In this document: positions 34,395 to 44,842 of the stretch, piece after piece | Numbering within the stretch: position 1 is the first letter of the stretch | Layout of the letters: each line of letters starts with the position of its first letter | Assembly: GCA_029204225.1 (NCBI GenBank) | Contig: CM055100.1 | Location: 13,428,444 to 13,492,443 of the forward strand | From: Diphasiastrum complanatum | Taxonomy: Eukaryota > Streptophyta > Lycopodiopsida > Lycopodiales > Lycopodiaceae | Direction of reading: 5' to 3' | Length of the DNA: 64,000 nucleotides | Made by a program: the position numbers and the translations under genes | The notes under the pieces: model-generated | Databases searched by the model: none | What the model saw: the letters and a program-made list of their open reading frames with translations, nothing else | What the model was told of the DNA's origin: nothing

Positions 34395-34940
34395 TCAACA
34401 AGTCTGAGGCATTCAATTGTTTCAAAAAATTTCAAAACCCTAAACCCTAATACCTAACAAGGGCTAACTATCCCTCAAGATAGTTATGTTTAGTTAAGTA
34501 AGAGCATTGTCTATAGCTAGGCAAGAGACCTCATTTTGTGAATCTTTTGGCTCGTTTGCAAGTGAGAGCTTCTAGCTTCCTTGTGAATGTGAGCCATAAG
34601 GATCTCCATTGCTAGGTCTCATGTGCCCTATCCACATATATCAATGTTCCATTTCCATTGATTGTACTCTTTCTTTCATTACTAATGTGATTCTATTGTG
34701 ATCTCATTGTTTCTAGCTTTCTATTGATATGCTATCATGATTGTCTTGTTCTCTTCTTGCTTTTAACTTTGCTTCATTGTTATTGCTATTAGTTTGGGAT
34801 TTGGCACATGACAGCTCAGGCCCAAATCCATTTGATAATGAGCATCCTGAAAGCTGTATATACTTATACTAGAAAACCAAGAAAAGAGTGACTCGAATTT
34901 TTAAGCAGAAGATCGAAATTTGAAATCAGATTTTCTCAAT

Positions 34941-35061
34941 ACCGGATCAACTTGACTCGACTCATATTTTTAGAATTTCTCGATATTGGATCGACTCGAC
35001 TGGACTCGTATTTTTAGAATTTCTCGATACCAGATCGACTCGACTCGAGTCATAATTTTTT
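34941..35061. repeat. 44-bp tandem repeat, 2.75 copies
   Basis: Units 34941-34984, 34985-35028 and partial 35029-35061, each 'ac/att.ggatc.ac..gactcg' to 'tagaatttctcgat'. Further degenerate 'gactcga' and 'ttttcgata' phrases continue to about 35130. Confidence 0.85.
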
Positions 35062-35149
35062 GAGTCGGTCTTGTAATTTCTTGAGTCATTGTATATTTTC
35101 GATACATGGTATTTTTCGATATTGTCAACTAAAAATCTGACCCACATTG

Positions 35150-35674
35150 CGACGTTGACAGTCCACCTACTCTTTACATACAGGTCAAAATGATGACTAC
35201 CTACTATAGGACGAATCTAGTAAATTAAGTAGATTAATGTCATGCTTTCAATGTACTGATTACTGAAATCCAATAATCAATGTGAATCTACAACGGAGTC
35301 AGCACCCTGATCAGATTTATTTATTCAGTAGGCATTACTCTGTAGCTAACCAAGTTTTGCTCAGCGACATTCAGCTAAAGCTTATTCTTCGATACGCAGC
35401 CTCACACTGTGGCTTCATGTTATTGTACTCATTTTCCAATCAATCAGAGTGCAAGTTTTTGTCTACACTACTGCTTTGTTCTATTGTGCATTGCTACTAT
35501 TCATTCATCTTGATTATTTTGTTGTTAACTGATGCACTTTCGATCCGCAAGCATCCGTTGCTAAAACTTTCGATGTTTACACATTTCTGATTTGATATCA
35601 GAGTTCTGATTCTATCAAATCTAAACTGATCCGATATCTGTCGATCCCTCCGCATTCTCCTTGTTTTTACAACA
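35150..35674 (+). mobile_element. Probable copia 5' LTR, right end placed by PBS
   Basis: Ends '...ttgtttttacaaca' at 35674 directly before TGGTATCAGAAT (35675-35686), a one- or two-base variant of the copia PBS. The left end near 35150 ('gttgacagtcc') is uncertain. A degenerate PBS-like 'tgatatcagagttctg' also occurs at about 35592. No matching internal region follows; instead sequence reads into an exon-like stretch and a minus-strand copia remnant. Confidence 0.45.
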
Positions 35675-35686
35675 TGGTATCAGAAT
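35675..35686 (+). promoter_or_regulatory. Copia primer-binding site variant
   Basis: TGGTATCAGAAT, ten of twelve matching the initiator-Met-tRNA complement, directly after the LTR-like end ACA. Confidence 0.6.
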
Positions 35687-35724
35687 TCATTTCTGATAAC
35701 CTACCATTTTTCGACATTTTCATG

Positions 35725-35855
35725 CCGAGAAAGGTCCACCCCCTTGGGCTACCACCCTCAGCTAAAGGCCTTTCCCCGGTGAAACTACCTTGGAGGGCAA
35801 CTTCCATCTATGTCCCAAAAAGGGGGACTTGGAAGGACATGGCTCGCCAATCAAG
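35725..35855 (+). other. Exon-like stretch, unrecognised
   Basis: Reads MPRKVHPLGLPPSAKGLSP onward to GTWKDMARQSR and then meets a possible donor (AAG|GTAAAAGACC) at about 35855. Pro/Lys-rich and basic; no family recognised. It sits between a plus-strand PBS and the truncated end of the minus-strand copia remnant, so it may be captured sequence. Confidence 0.25.
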
Positions 35856-35879
35856 GTAAAAGACCATAAAAACAAAGCT

Positions 35880-38016
35880 AGGTCAGTCCCATTTTTGGGT
35901 GCCTTTTAGATATTGTAGAATTCTTTTCGCCATCTGCCAATGTACCATGCTAGAGTTGGAAGAGAATTGGCTCTATGCGTAGACATGGAATGCCGAGTCG
36001 GGTTTGGTACAAATTGTAAGGTACATCAGACCACCGATCAAGTTTTGGTATGGTATCCCTTCCATTTTCTGTCTCTCCTCATCTGTGTTCGGGCAATCGT
36101 ACTTCGTCAATCTCGCTCCAACTATCATTGGTGTGGCCTTTTCTTTGCAGTCCAACATTCGATACTGCTTTGGCACCTTTTCGGTGTATTGATTGACTCA
36201 AATGCATTACTCTTCTTATTCGATCTCTTTTGATCTGCAGCCCAAAACATTTTGTCGCTTCTCCTAGATCTGTGATTTTATAGCTTGCAGAAATCTGACT
36301 CTTGGTTTTCTTAATTAACATCAGAGAGTTTCCTATCATCAGGGAGTCATCTACAAAAATTGTTGGACTCACAAAGCTTCTTCCTACTCTTTTTATATAG
36401 ACATTACAGTCTGGTTGTGTAGGAACGAAGTCTAAAGACTTCAAAAGACCGTTGTACCAAGATCATGATGCCCGCTTCAGACCATAAATGCATCAATGCA
36501 ATCGACAGACATATTGTCAAATATCGGGATCTTCGAATCCTTCAGGTTGCTTCATGAAGATTTCTTCCTCTAGATCTCCGTGGAGAAAGGCTATTTTGAC
36601 ATCAATCTGGTGTATCTCCAAATTGTGTTGTGTTGCATATGCGAGTAGTCGAATGCTTGTCATTTTGACCATTGGTGAGTACGTATCAAAGTAGTCAATG
36701 CTATACCTTTGCGTGTAGCCCTTGGCGACAAGTCTAGCCTTGTAGCGTTCGACAATGCCATCTGATTTAATTTTTCTTTTATAAACCCATTTCCAGTCGA
36801 AGATCTTTTTATCTTCGGGCAGTGGCTCTAGTGTCCATGCCTCATTCTGCCTCACTAATTTGATCTCTTCGGACATTGCTTGTGTCCAGAATTCTCCTTA
36901 TGGGATCTGGATAATTTCTTTATATGTTGTCGGTTCTTTAGTGAAGCTGCAGAATTTGAAATCTGCATCTTTGCTCCATTGAAGATTGTCAATGTATCGA
37001 TCTGGAGGTCTTCTTTGTCTTGTCGACCTTCTTGGTCCTGTTTGTCGCTGCTAGTTCATGTCTTCTTTGTCAAATTGATCTTTAGCTTCCTGCTCTGGAG
37101 TTAGGGGCTTGATATTCTGAGTAGATGTTTGTCATCTCCCTCTTGAATTGGTAGTAGTGTGAAGATTTCATGGCCCTTTTCTTTTTTCAATCTTGGAAAC
37201 GTGGATTCATCGAACTTCACATCTCGACTCGACACAACTTTCTTCAAGGTTGGGTTGTAGAGTCTGTACACTCGAGTATCTGACCATGATTGTTTGCTCC
37301 AACTTTTCATCAAGTTTGTTTTTTTTTTCTTTGAAAATGTGCATGTATGTTGCACATCTGAACACACGCACGTACGACAGATCAGGCCTTTTGCCTATCC
37401 ACATCTCATATGGTGTCTTGTTTTCCAGGGCCATCGTTGTTGGTCTATTCTAGAAGTGTACTACTGTAGCGATTGCCTCAGCCCAAAATTGACTCGACAA
37501 TTGAGTCTGTGCCATCATGCATTTGGCTCCTTCAACTAGCGTCATGTTTCTTCTTTTTGCGACGCCATTGTATTCTGGTGTGTATGCAGGAGTGAACTGA
37601 TGCTCTATTCCTTGTTATTGGCAGAAGTTTGAAAACTCCTTGTTCTTGTACTCACCTCCATTGTCAAACGTGATGGTCTATACCTTCTTTGAGGTGTGTC
37701 TCTCTGTGAATGCCACAAACTTCTTGAAAGAGTCGAACACTTCTGATTTCTTCTTTAAATAGTAGATCGTTGTCATCCGACTGTAATCATCGATGAATGT
37801 CAGAAAGTACCTCGATCTTGAGAGCGAATCTACCTTCATCGGTCCACAGACATCTGAGTGGACAAGCTCAAGCACTTTCTTGGCTCTTTTTCCCTCATGC
37901 ACAAATGGACTTCGATGTTGTTTGCCCTTTGGCAGACTTCATAGAAGTCAATGTCGGGTCTGGATATCTTTAGACTTGTGACAATTTCTTTTCTGCTCAT
38001 GTCTTAGAGTCTTCTC
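35880..38016 (-). pseudogene. Older copia remnant, part 1 (integrase and RT), host of the young element
   Basis: From 38016 downward: GAG-pre-integrase tail (MSRKEIVTSLK), integrase (LVHSDVCGPMKVDSLS, FIDDYSRMTTIYYL), its C-terminal part (NKTPYEMWIGKRPDLS), RT start (KRKIKSDGIVERYKARLVAK), HGDLEEEIFMKQPEGF, the palm as FVDDSLMIGNS (FVDD in place of YVDD), and the segment to RILQYLKGTQKWD near 35885. RNase H is missing. Several frameshifts and stops are present. It continues at 44175 beyond the inserted element; the two sides rejoin in frame within the GAG-pre-integrase when the insert and one target copy are removed. Confidence 0.85.
38012..38016 (+). repeat. Target site duplication TTCTC (left)
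   Basis: TTCTC here and at 44175-44179 flank the copia element exactly, the 5-bp duplication expected of copia integrase. Confidence 0.95.
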
Positions 38017-38698
38017 TGTAAAAATTACAGCAAATAAGGATCCTAAAACAGTTGAAATGATGAGGGAAACAATAGATTATGATTTCATAAGATTAGCACA
38101 AGTTGAACCATCAAAATCCATCAAAAATCTATGCTTGAACCTCACTAAATGGCCCAAATCCTTGAAGAAGGCTTCACACGTGTGAAAGTACGGCCTCCCA
38201 CAGTCTGAGTACTGTACACCAGACCTACATTCAATCCTATAATCATTAGTAATCACAAGTACTCAAACAATTATGAACATAGAGAGCAATTGCACCATTA
38301 TGAGAGAAAAAACATGAAATTGCTTGATTGATTTTGGTGAGATATCATCACCTATATATACATGATCCATCACGGTTTTGGGCAGGTATGAGTAGCCCTA
38401 AACCTATCCCTAATGCTAATTTTGGTGGATCTTTCATCCCTACCAAGTTAGGGTTGGAATCTTGGAGATCCCTCAACAATGCAAAAATTACCAAAAATAG
38501 CTCCTATTTTTTCTCCCTTGTATCTAAGCATAATTTGGACTCATTCCAAAGGTTCTAACACTTAGGTCTACTTGAGAACATCCTTATGAATGGAATCCTA
38601 TGCTATTTGGCACGTGTGACAAGCCACATCATGACCATCTAACTATTTACAAGTCATATGACCAAAACTAGTCAAGCTAGAATTGTGAATTTTTAACA
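38017..38698 (-). mobile_element. 3' LTR of the young copia element
   Basis: TG...CA ends with 'tgtaaaaatta' and 'aatttttaaca' inverted. It contains TATA (rc TATATATAGG, 38351-38360) and the perfect 14-bp palindrome TTCACACGTGTGAA at 38173-38186. Confidence 0.97.
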
Positions 38699-38712
38699 CT
38701 CCTCCTCACTAT
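38699..38712 (-). promoter_or_regulatory. Polypurine tract
   Basis: rc reads AGTGAGGAGGAG directly before the LTR 5' end TGTTAAAAATTC. It lies between the Gag-Pol stop (TAG, 38713-38715) and the 3' LTR and would prime plus-strand synthesis. Confidence 0.85.
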
Positions 38713-41700
38713 CTAGCTTGGTTCAATCATTGATTTACTAATCACTCCAAGTGATGATCTGAACTTCATAAAAGGTGTCTTTTGAAGTGGTTTAGTAAGT
38801 AGATCAGCTACACATTCATTGCTTGGAACATGCTCCAAAGCAATCTCCTTGGCTTGCACCATTTCTCTCACAAAGTGATGGCATATCTCAATGTGCTTAG
38901 ATCTTGCATGGAAGATTGGGTTAGATGCAAGGTGTTGGGCTGATATATTGTCATTGTAGATGATTGGTGCCTCCTCTGAATCCATGATCTTTAGTTCCAC
39001 CAATAATCTCTTGATCCAAAGTACCTCCTTTGTAGTGGTTGTCAAAGCTTTATACTCGGCCTCGGTTGAAGATAGAGATATAGTTTCTTGCTTTTTTGAA
39101 AGCCATGAAACCACACCTTCTCCTATGAAAGTTGAATAGGCACTTGTTGATTTCCTATCCCTCTTGTCCCCTGCAAAATCTGAATCACTAAATGCATGAA
39201 GGTTAATCACATCTCCTCTATATAGAATCCCAAAATCCAATGTACCCGAGATGTATCTTAGAATCCTCTTAGCCTTTTTCCAATGGATATTCAATGGCTT
39301 TTGCATGGATTGGCTCAACCTACATACACTAAAGCTAAGATCTGGTCTAGTTATAGTGATCCACATTAAGGAACCTATAAGTTGCCTAAACAAAGTGATG
39401 TCCATGAAGGATCTTTCATCATCTTCATTTGGCACTTTTACATCTTGCTCCATTGGTGTGTCAACACTTTTGCATACTTCCATCTTAAACTTCTTCAAAA
39501 GACTTTGAGCATAGTTTACTTGACTTATAAAGATAAAATCAGACCCTCTAAGTACTTCTATGCCTAAGATGAAGTGAAGACACCCTAGATCTACCATCTT
39601 GAACTCTAAGGATAGATCTATCTTGATTTTTTCAATACCATCAACACTATTTCGACTAATGATGATGTCATCTACATAAATGAGTAAAAGTACAATACCA
39701 ACATCATCAAACTTAATGTAAAGAGTGGGATCATATTCACTTTGAACAAAAGAAAGTGAAATAAGATAGCAATGTAGTCTTGAATTCCAAGATCTCGAGG
39801 CTTGCTTCAAGCCATAGATGCTTCTTTGGAGATGGCATACTTTGTTCTCCATTCCATGCTTGATGAACCCTTGTGGCTGCTCCATATAGATATCCTCTTC
39901 CAAAAAACCATTCAAGAAAGCATTAGAGACATCCATTTGACATAGAATCCATCCAAAATGTGATGCAAGTGCGATGATTAGCCTTATTGTGACCATCTTG
40001 GCCACGGGTGCAAAAGTTTCCTCATAGTCTATCCCTATCTCTTGAGCATAACCTTTTGCAACTAATCTTGCTTTATGTTTGTTAACACTCCCATTTGCAT
40101 TCAACTTAAGCTTGAAGACCCACTTGCATCCTATTACATTCCTTTGAGGTCTCTCAACAAGCAACCAAGTTTCATTCTCAATCAAGGCATCATACTCATC
40201 CAACATAGCTTTATACCATTCTTTGGAGTTCAATGCATCTTCAACATTAGATGGTTCTTCAAAACTAGATAAAGCATAAGAAGTGGATGAGATACCCTCA
40301 ACTTGCTGTCCTTTTCCTTGATATGTGAGCCTTGATGGCTCCACTTTTGCCCTTGAAGATCTCCTTGGTGTGATAGGTGGGTTTGGTGCTTGCTCCTCCA
40401 TGAGCTCCTCCTCAAAACCAAGATCTTGCTCCTCGGCCATCTTCTTCTTGATTGTTGGAGCACTTGAGCCTTCTTCGAGCATATGCATATGATGTTCATC
40501 AAAGATGACATCCCTTGAAACAACAAATTTGTTCAAGGATGGGAGATAGACTTTGTAGCCCTTGCTTGAGCTTGCATATCCAAGCATGATCCCTCTTGTG
40601 GAAGATGGATCCTCCTTGGTTCTTGTTTCCAATGGCACATGCACATAACATATACACCCAAAAACTTTCAAGTGATTAAGATTGGGTTTCTTTCCATACA
40701 ACATCTCATAAGGAGTTTTGCCTTCAATTGCTTTGCAAGACACCCTATTCATCAAGTAGTTTGCACATACAAGAGACTCACCCCAAAAGGATTTGGGCAA
40801 ACAAGCATCTAATCTTAAAGCCTTAGAACATTCACATAATGTTCTATTCCTTCTTTCAGCAACTCCATTTTGTTGAGGAGTGTAAGGACAAGAAGTCTCT
40901 TTCTTGATCCCTTCCTCCTCACAAAAGGCCTTGAACTCATTGGAGATGAATTCTCCACCATTGTCACTTCTAAGAATCTTGATGCTATGATTATGATGCT
41001 TTTCCACAAACAACTTGAACTTTACAAAAGTATCAAATACTTGAGACTTGAAAGAAAGTAAGAACACCCAACAATATCTTGAGTAGTCATCAATGAAGGT
41101 TAAAAACATGGATGAACCTCCATTAGATTTGGTGCTAGCAATGTGCACATCCGAGTGTATGAGTTCAAGAGGATGAGATGACTTTGTGATGGAGTTAGGA
41201 AATACTTTCTTATGTGCCATGGATAAGGCACAAGATTCACAAACCTTGTCTTCTTTCCCAATAGACCTTGGTAGGCCTAAAGCATACTCCTCCTTGATCA
41301 TAGCCTCCATGGAACCCGAGTTGACATGTCCAAGTCTTTTGTGCCATAAAGTAAAGGTAGATATCTTGCTCTTCTCGGCCAACATGAAAACATTAGTATC
41401 CACAAATGCATCCAACTTATAAAGTTTGCCAAGTCTAGTGCCCTTAGCCACTATCTTACCCTTCTTCTTGATGAAACATTCATTTGAAGCAAAATCAACA
41501 TTGAAACCATTGTCTACCATTTGGCCAACACTTAGTAGATTCTTTGTTATTGTAGGAATGTACAAAACACCTTCTATGTTGATCTTTTTGGAAGATCCTA
41601 AGCAAAGGGGAATGCTACCAACTCCTTCAATCTTACAAGCTTCATCATTTGCTGTATAGATAGACTTTATAAGTCCATCATAAGATAAGAGAGAAGAGAA

Positions 41701-42681
41701 AAACTCCCTTTTACTAGTCATGTGTGAACTAGCACCCGAGTCAATCCACCAAGGATCTTCTCCTTTGAAACTTGTTGAAGAAAATATGGACATCATGAGA
41801 GAGTCCTCATGTGAACTCTCCTCCTCCTCCTCTTTGCTCATGTTGGCTTGGCTTTGATCTTGCTTCCTCTTGAAGCATTCCGAGGCATAATGCCCCATCT
41901 TGCTACAATAGTAGCACTTCACCCTTGATTTGTCCTTCTTGACTTTGGTGGTTGATGGAGATGCCTTTGGGGGTCCTTCTTGATCCTCAAGCTTTGTAGA
42001 CTTCTTGAATGTTGATCCTTTGCCTTTGGACTTGCCTTTGCCTTTGGTGAAGAGAGCTTGGTCATCTCCACCTTGGATGGAAAGCCTATCCATCCTCTCT
42101 TGCATTTGGCTCCTTCTTGATTCCTCGGCCATGAGTGTGCCTTGGAGTTCTTCAAGTATGGGTAGCTTACCCATAATTGCATATCCCTGAACCAAATTGT
42201 CAAATTCAAAGCTTAGTCCATTCAATATGAGTTGAACAAGCTCTTCATCCTTGATAGGGTCACCTATAAAGGCTAGCTCTTTGTTCAATTCCTTTACTCT
42301 TAGGACAAAAGTATGTGCACTCTCTCCTTTCTTTTGATAGCTTCTATAGATTTGATTCTTCAAAGCTAACATTCTAGTTTGGTTCTTGGATTCATAGACC
42401 TTTTGCAAAGTCTCCCAAGCATCTTGGGCTGAAGTGCAATCTCCTACCTCTCTTAAGAGTTCATTTGCAACATTCATTTTTATGCAATGTAGTGCAACAT
42501 TGCACCTCTTGATGTATTTGGCTTTTTCTTGAGGATGAATAGGTTCACCCTCCTTACCATTTACAATTTCCATCAGATCTTGCATGATCATGATAGATTC
42601 CATTCTAACTTTCCATATGGAATAGTTAGTTTTGTTGAGCCTTTCATTAGTATCCAAAAGATATGCATTTATAGATGCCAT
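38713..42681 (-). CDS. Copia Gag-Pol polyprotein, intact, 1322 aa
   Basis: Encodes capsid, protease, integrase and RT/RNase H for copia transposition in cytoplasmic particles and nuclear integration. Gag (UBN2-like) spans about residues 1-250; the zinc knuckle CYYCSKMGHYASEC is at 256-269; protease DSGAS at 314-318; GAG-pre-integrase LWHKRLGH from 445. The integrase triad is D511 (HSDVH), D573 (RSDNGG) and E609 (NGVAERR), with the expected 35-residue gap. RT spans about 840-1080 with YVDD at 1002-1005. RNase H runs from about 1160 (AFSDSDFAGD) through STEAEY, and includes YNDN near 1242. The start is the first ATG after the leader and opens the conserved Gag NYSIWKVRMESI region. No stop or shift is seen. 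Copia order (integrase before RT) is clear. Confidence 0.97.
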   Translation of the reverse strand: MASINAYLLDTNERLNKTNYSIWKVRMESIMIMQDLMEIVNGKEGEPIHPQEKAKYIKRCNVALHCIKMNVANELLREVGDCTSAQDAWETLQKVYESKNQTRMLALKNQIYRSYQKKGESAHTFVLRVKELNKELAFIGDPIKDEELVQLILNGLSFEFDNLVQGYAIMGKLPILEELQGTLMAEESRRSQMQERMDRLSIQGGDDQALFTKGKGKSKGKGSTFKKSTKLEDQEGPPKASPSTTKVKKDKSRVKCYYCSKMGHYASECFKRKQDQSQANMSKEEEEESSHEDSLMMSIFSSTSFKGEDPWWIDSGASSHMTSKREFFSSLLSYDGLIKSIYTANDEACKIEGVGSIPLCLGSSKKINIEGVLYIPTITKNLLSVGQMVDNGFNVDFASNECFIKKKGKIVAKGTRLGKLYKLDAFVDTNVFMLAEKSKISTFTLWHKRLGHVNSGSMEAMIKEEYALGLPRSIGKEDKVCESCALSMAHKKVFPNSITKSSHPLELIHSDVHIASTKSNGGSSMFLTFIDDYSRYCWVFLLSFKSQVFDTFVKFKLFVEKHHNHSIKILRSDNGGEFISNEFKAFCEEEGIKKETSCPYTPQQNGVAERRNRTLCECSKALRLDACLPKSFWGESLVCANYLMNRVSCKAIEGKTPYEMLYGKKPNLNHLKVFGCICYVHVPLETRTKEDPSSTRGIMLGYASSSKGYKVYLPSLNKFVVSRDVIFDEHHMHMLEEGSSAPTIKKKMAEEQDLGFEEELMEEQAPNPPITPRRSSRAKVEPSRLTYQGKGQQVEGISSTSYALSSFEEPSNVEDALNSKEWYKAMLDEYDALIENETWLLVERPQRNVIGCKWVFKLKLNANGSVNKHKARLVAKGYAQEIGIDYEETFAPVAKMVTIRLIIALASHFGWILCQMDVSNAFLNGFLEEDIYMEQPQGFIKHGMENKVCHLQRSIYGLKQASRSWNSRLHCYLISLSFVQSEYDPTLYIKFDDVGIVLLLIYVDDIIISRNSVDGIEKIKIDLSLEFKMVDLGCLHFILGIEVLRGSDFIFISQVNYAQSLLKKFKMEVCKSVDTPMEQDVKVPNEDDERSFMDITLFRQLIGSLMWITITRPDLSFSVCRLSQSMQKPLNIHWKKAKRILRYISGTLDFGILYRGDVINLHAFSDSDFAGDKRDRKSTSAYSTFIGEGVVSWLSKKQETISLSSTEAEYKALTTTTKEVLWIKRLLVELKIMDSEEAPIIYNDNISAQHLASNPIFHARSKHIEICHHFVREMVQAKEIALEHVPSNECVADLLTKPLQKTPFMKFRSSLGVISKSMIEPS

Positions 42682-43480
42682 CTAGTCTCCTAATCAAGGA
42701 CTTGACACAAATGAAGGTTACTTCTATTGATTTGATTCAAGGTATACCTTATCCCACTTCTTAGGGACCTGAAAAGATCAGTAATAGACTTCCTATAAAG
42801 ATCTAAGAATGATCTCTAACAAAATCAAATCATAGAATACTAGAAACAATGCACTTGCTTGATTGAAGTAGACAATACTAGTAGAATTGCCCCTCTTTCT
42901 ATAAAGAACATTAAAGCTTCCAAATGATCTGATCAAGAGTGAATTTCAGCAACCTAATATACTTCCAAAATCACTTGTAAAAGATCTAAATGGAACTTAA
43001 TGAGGATGCAACACAATCTACTATCCAATCACAAGCGAAAAATGATCAAAATTGATGAAAAATTGATCTAATTTGGTGCATAAGTCAAGCAATGGTTGGA
43101 CTGAACCTAAATCACTTTAGGAGGTGCCTACTACACCTTAGAACAGCCTTGAAGAGTCCCCAAAACTCTGATCTTCCCTCTCCTTGAATGCTAGAAAGCC
43201 TCCTCTATGAAATCACCTCCAAAACTCGCTTAGAAATCAATGCTTGGAGCAAGCAAAACTTGCTATCTTGGTAATGTGAATTGAATTCAACTTTGCCTCT
43301 GGTTTTAGACACCTAAACACCTGCAAATGAAGTCACACAACACCAATCTCCAATGTATTTGACTCACTTTGAGTTCTAGAATCAATACTAGATGCTAAGA
43401 TCCAATCTACACAAGATTTAGATCAAAAATTGTGATCAAATTGAATGAAAACCAAGGATTTAGCTCATTTCAGTCTTTAG
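42682..43480 (-). other. 5' leader of the young copia element
   Basis: About 800 bases between PBS and the Gag ATG. No open frame of note; it would hold packaging and translation-control sequences, none of which can be recognised by eye. Confidence 0.8.
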
Positions 43481-43492
43481 GCTATGATACCA
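43481..43492 (-). promoter_or_regulatory. Primer-binding site of the young copia element
   Basis: rc reads TGGTATCATAGC, one mismatch from the initiator-Met-tRNA complement TGGTATCAGAGC, with no gap to the LTR. Confidence 0.92.
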
Positions 43493-44174
43493 TGTAAAAA
43501 TTACAGCAAATAAGGATCCTAAAACAGTTGAAATGATGAGGGAAACAATAGATTATGATTTCATAAGATTAGCACAAGTTGAACCATCAAAATCCATCAA
43601 AAATCTATGCTTGAACCTCACTAAATGGCCCAAATCCTTGAAGAAGGCTTCACACGTGTGAAAGTACGGCCTCCCACAGTCTGAGTACTGTACACCAGAC
43701 CTACATTCAATCCTATAATCATTAGTAATCACAAGTACTCAAACAATTATGAACATAGAGAGCAATTGCACCATTATGAGAGAAAAAACATGAAATTGCT
43801 TGATTGATTTTGGTGAGATATCATCACCTATATATACATGATCCATCACGGTTTTGGGCAGGTATGAGTAGCCCTAAACCTATCCCTAATGCTAATTTTG
43901 GTGGATCTTTCATCCCTACCAAGTTAGGGTTGGAATCTTGGAGATCCCTCAACAATGCAAAAATTACCAAAAATAGCTCCTATTTTTTCTCCCTTGTATC
44001 TAAGCATAATTTGGACTCATTACAAAGGTTCTAACACTTAGGTCTACTTGAGAACATCCTTATGAATGGAATCCTATGCTATTTGGCACGTGTGACAAGC
44101 CACATCATGACCATCTAACTATTTACAAGTCATATGACCAAAACTAGTCAAGCTAGAATTGTGAATTTTTAACA
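43493..44174 (-). mobile_element. 5' LTR of the young copia element (promoter LTR)
   Basis: Same 682-bp sequence as the 3' LTR except one base. Its TATA box (rc TATATATAGG, 43827-43836) would start the genomic transcript roughly 30 bases downstream, giving an R-U5 of about 300 bp. The palindrome TTCACACGTGTGAA is at 43649-43662, downstream of that start. Confidence 0.95.
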
Positions 44175-44830
44175 TTCTCAGGTTCAGATGATATATTCTT
44201 CTGTGCCAGAGTTGATCTTCGGTTTCTGATGCATTCAGTATGCTATCAAAATTACTGATAATATTGGCTTGGTATAGGTTACTTTATCTGGACCCAATAG
44301 TCAGCAGCTTGTTTGTTATTTCCTCGATCATTCGTCATACATTGCCATTGAACAGGACTCGAATTCCAGATCCGCCATCTTTGATATAGATAGGAGGTCT
44401 CTTCTTAGTGAGGGTACATAGAGTGCTCTTGACAACTCTGCTTGTCCCAACAGTGTTCGTAGCTATAGAGTCCCGATGCCCTTGACATCGTGTCGGCTCT
44501 CGTCACCTAGAATCATTGCTCTGAAGTTTCGAGTTCTTGGTGATTGATCAAGACTTTCTTGTTGCAGGTAATGTGTGAAGTCGCTCCTGAGTCGATGACT
44601 ATGTTGTAGTTGTGCTGTGTGTAGCTAGTCTAAGCTTCATCAAATATCATGAAAGCTTCGTTGCTCTTATCAGCATCCTTCAACGATTCTACAAATTTTG
44701 TGTTTTCGGCCTTGGTTTTTCTTTTTGGGTTGAATCTGAACTCATATGCAGAATGCATGTTCTTCTTGCAGTGCATGCAAGGAATTGTCGGGTTGAACCA
44801 ACATCTGCTATGTGTCCCGGTTTGTGACAT
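44175..44830 (-). pseudogene. Older copia remnant, part 2 (zinc knuckle, protease, GAG-pre-integrase)
   Basis: Continues the remnant at 35880-38016 on the other side of the insertion. From 44830 downward: a degraded zinc knuckle (CMHCKKNMHSAYE), a stop after IFDEA, the protease motif VIDSGATSHITC near 44600, and the GAG-pre-integrase LWHRRIYHLN at about 44200. Its N-terminal Gag is missing: at 44835 the sequence switches to a plus-strand copia gag of the same family. Confidence 0.8.
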
Positions 44831-44842
44831 ACCAGATTTTAG

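Larger units (their letters stand above)
38017..44174 (-). mobile_element. Complete young Ty1/copia retrotransposon, 6158 bp
   Basis: All parts are in place in minus orientation: 5' LTR 43493-44174, PBS 43481-43492, leader, one 1322-codon Gag-Pol frame, PPT 38699-38712, 3' LTR 38017-38698, target duplication TTCTC. The LTRs differ at one of 682 positions (C at 38546, A at 44022, + strand). The reading frame is intact and its catalytic residues are present. It is nested in an older copia remnant. Gag and protease wording resembles the decayed family A copy at 3252-5822, so the two are relatives. Nothing seen excludes current activity. Confidence 0.97.

Noticed and set aside
34435-34450. Telomere-like 'aaaccctaaaccctaa'
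   Set aside because: Only about two units; too short to be an interstitial telomere array and common by chance in AT-rich plant DNA.
38328-38558. Identical 76-codon plus-strand frames at 38328-38558 and 43804-44034
   Set aside because: They are antisense frames in the two LTRs of the young copia element. They match because the LTRs match, and differ by the single LTR substitution.
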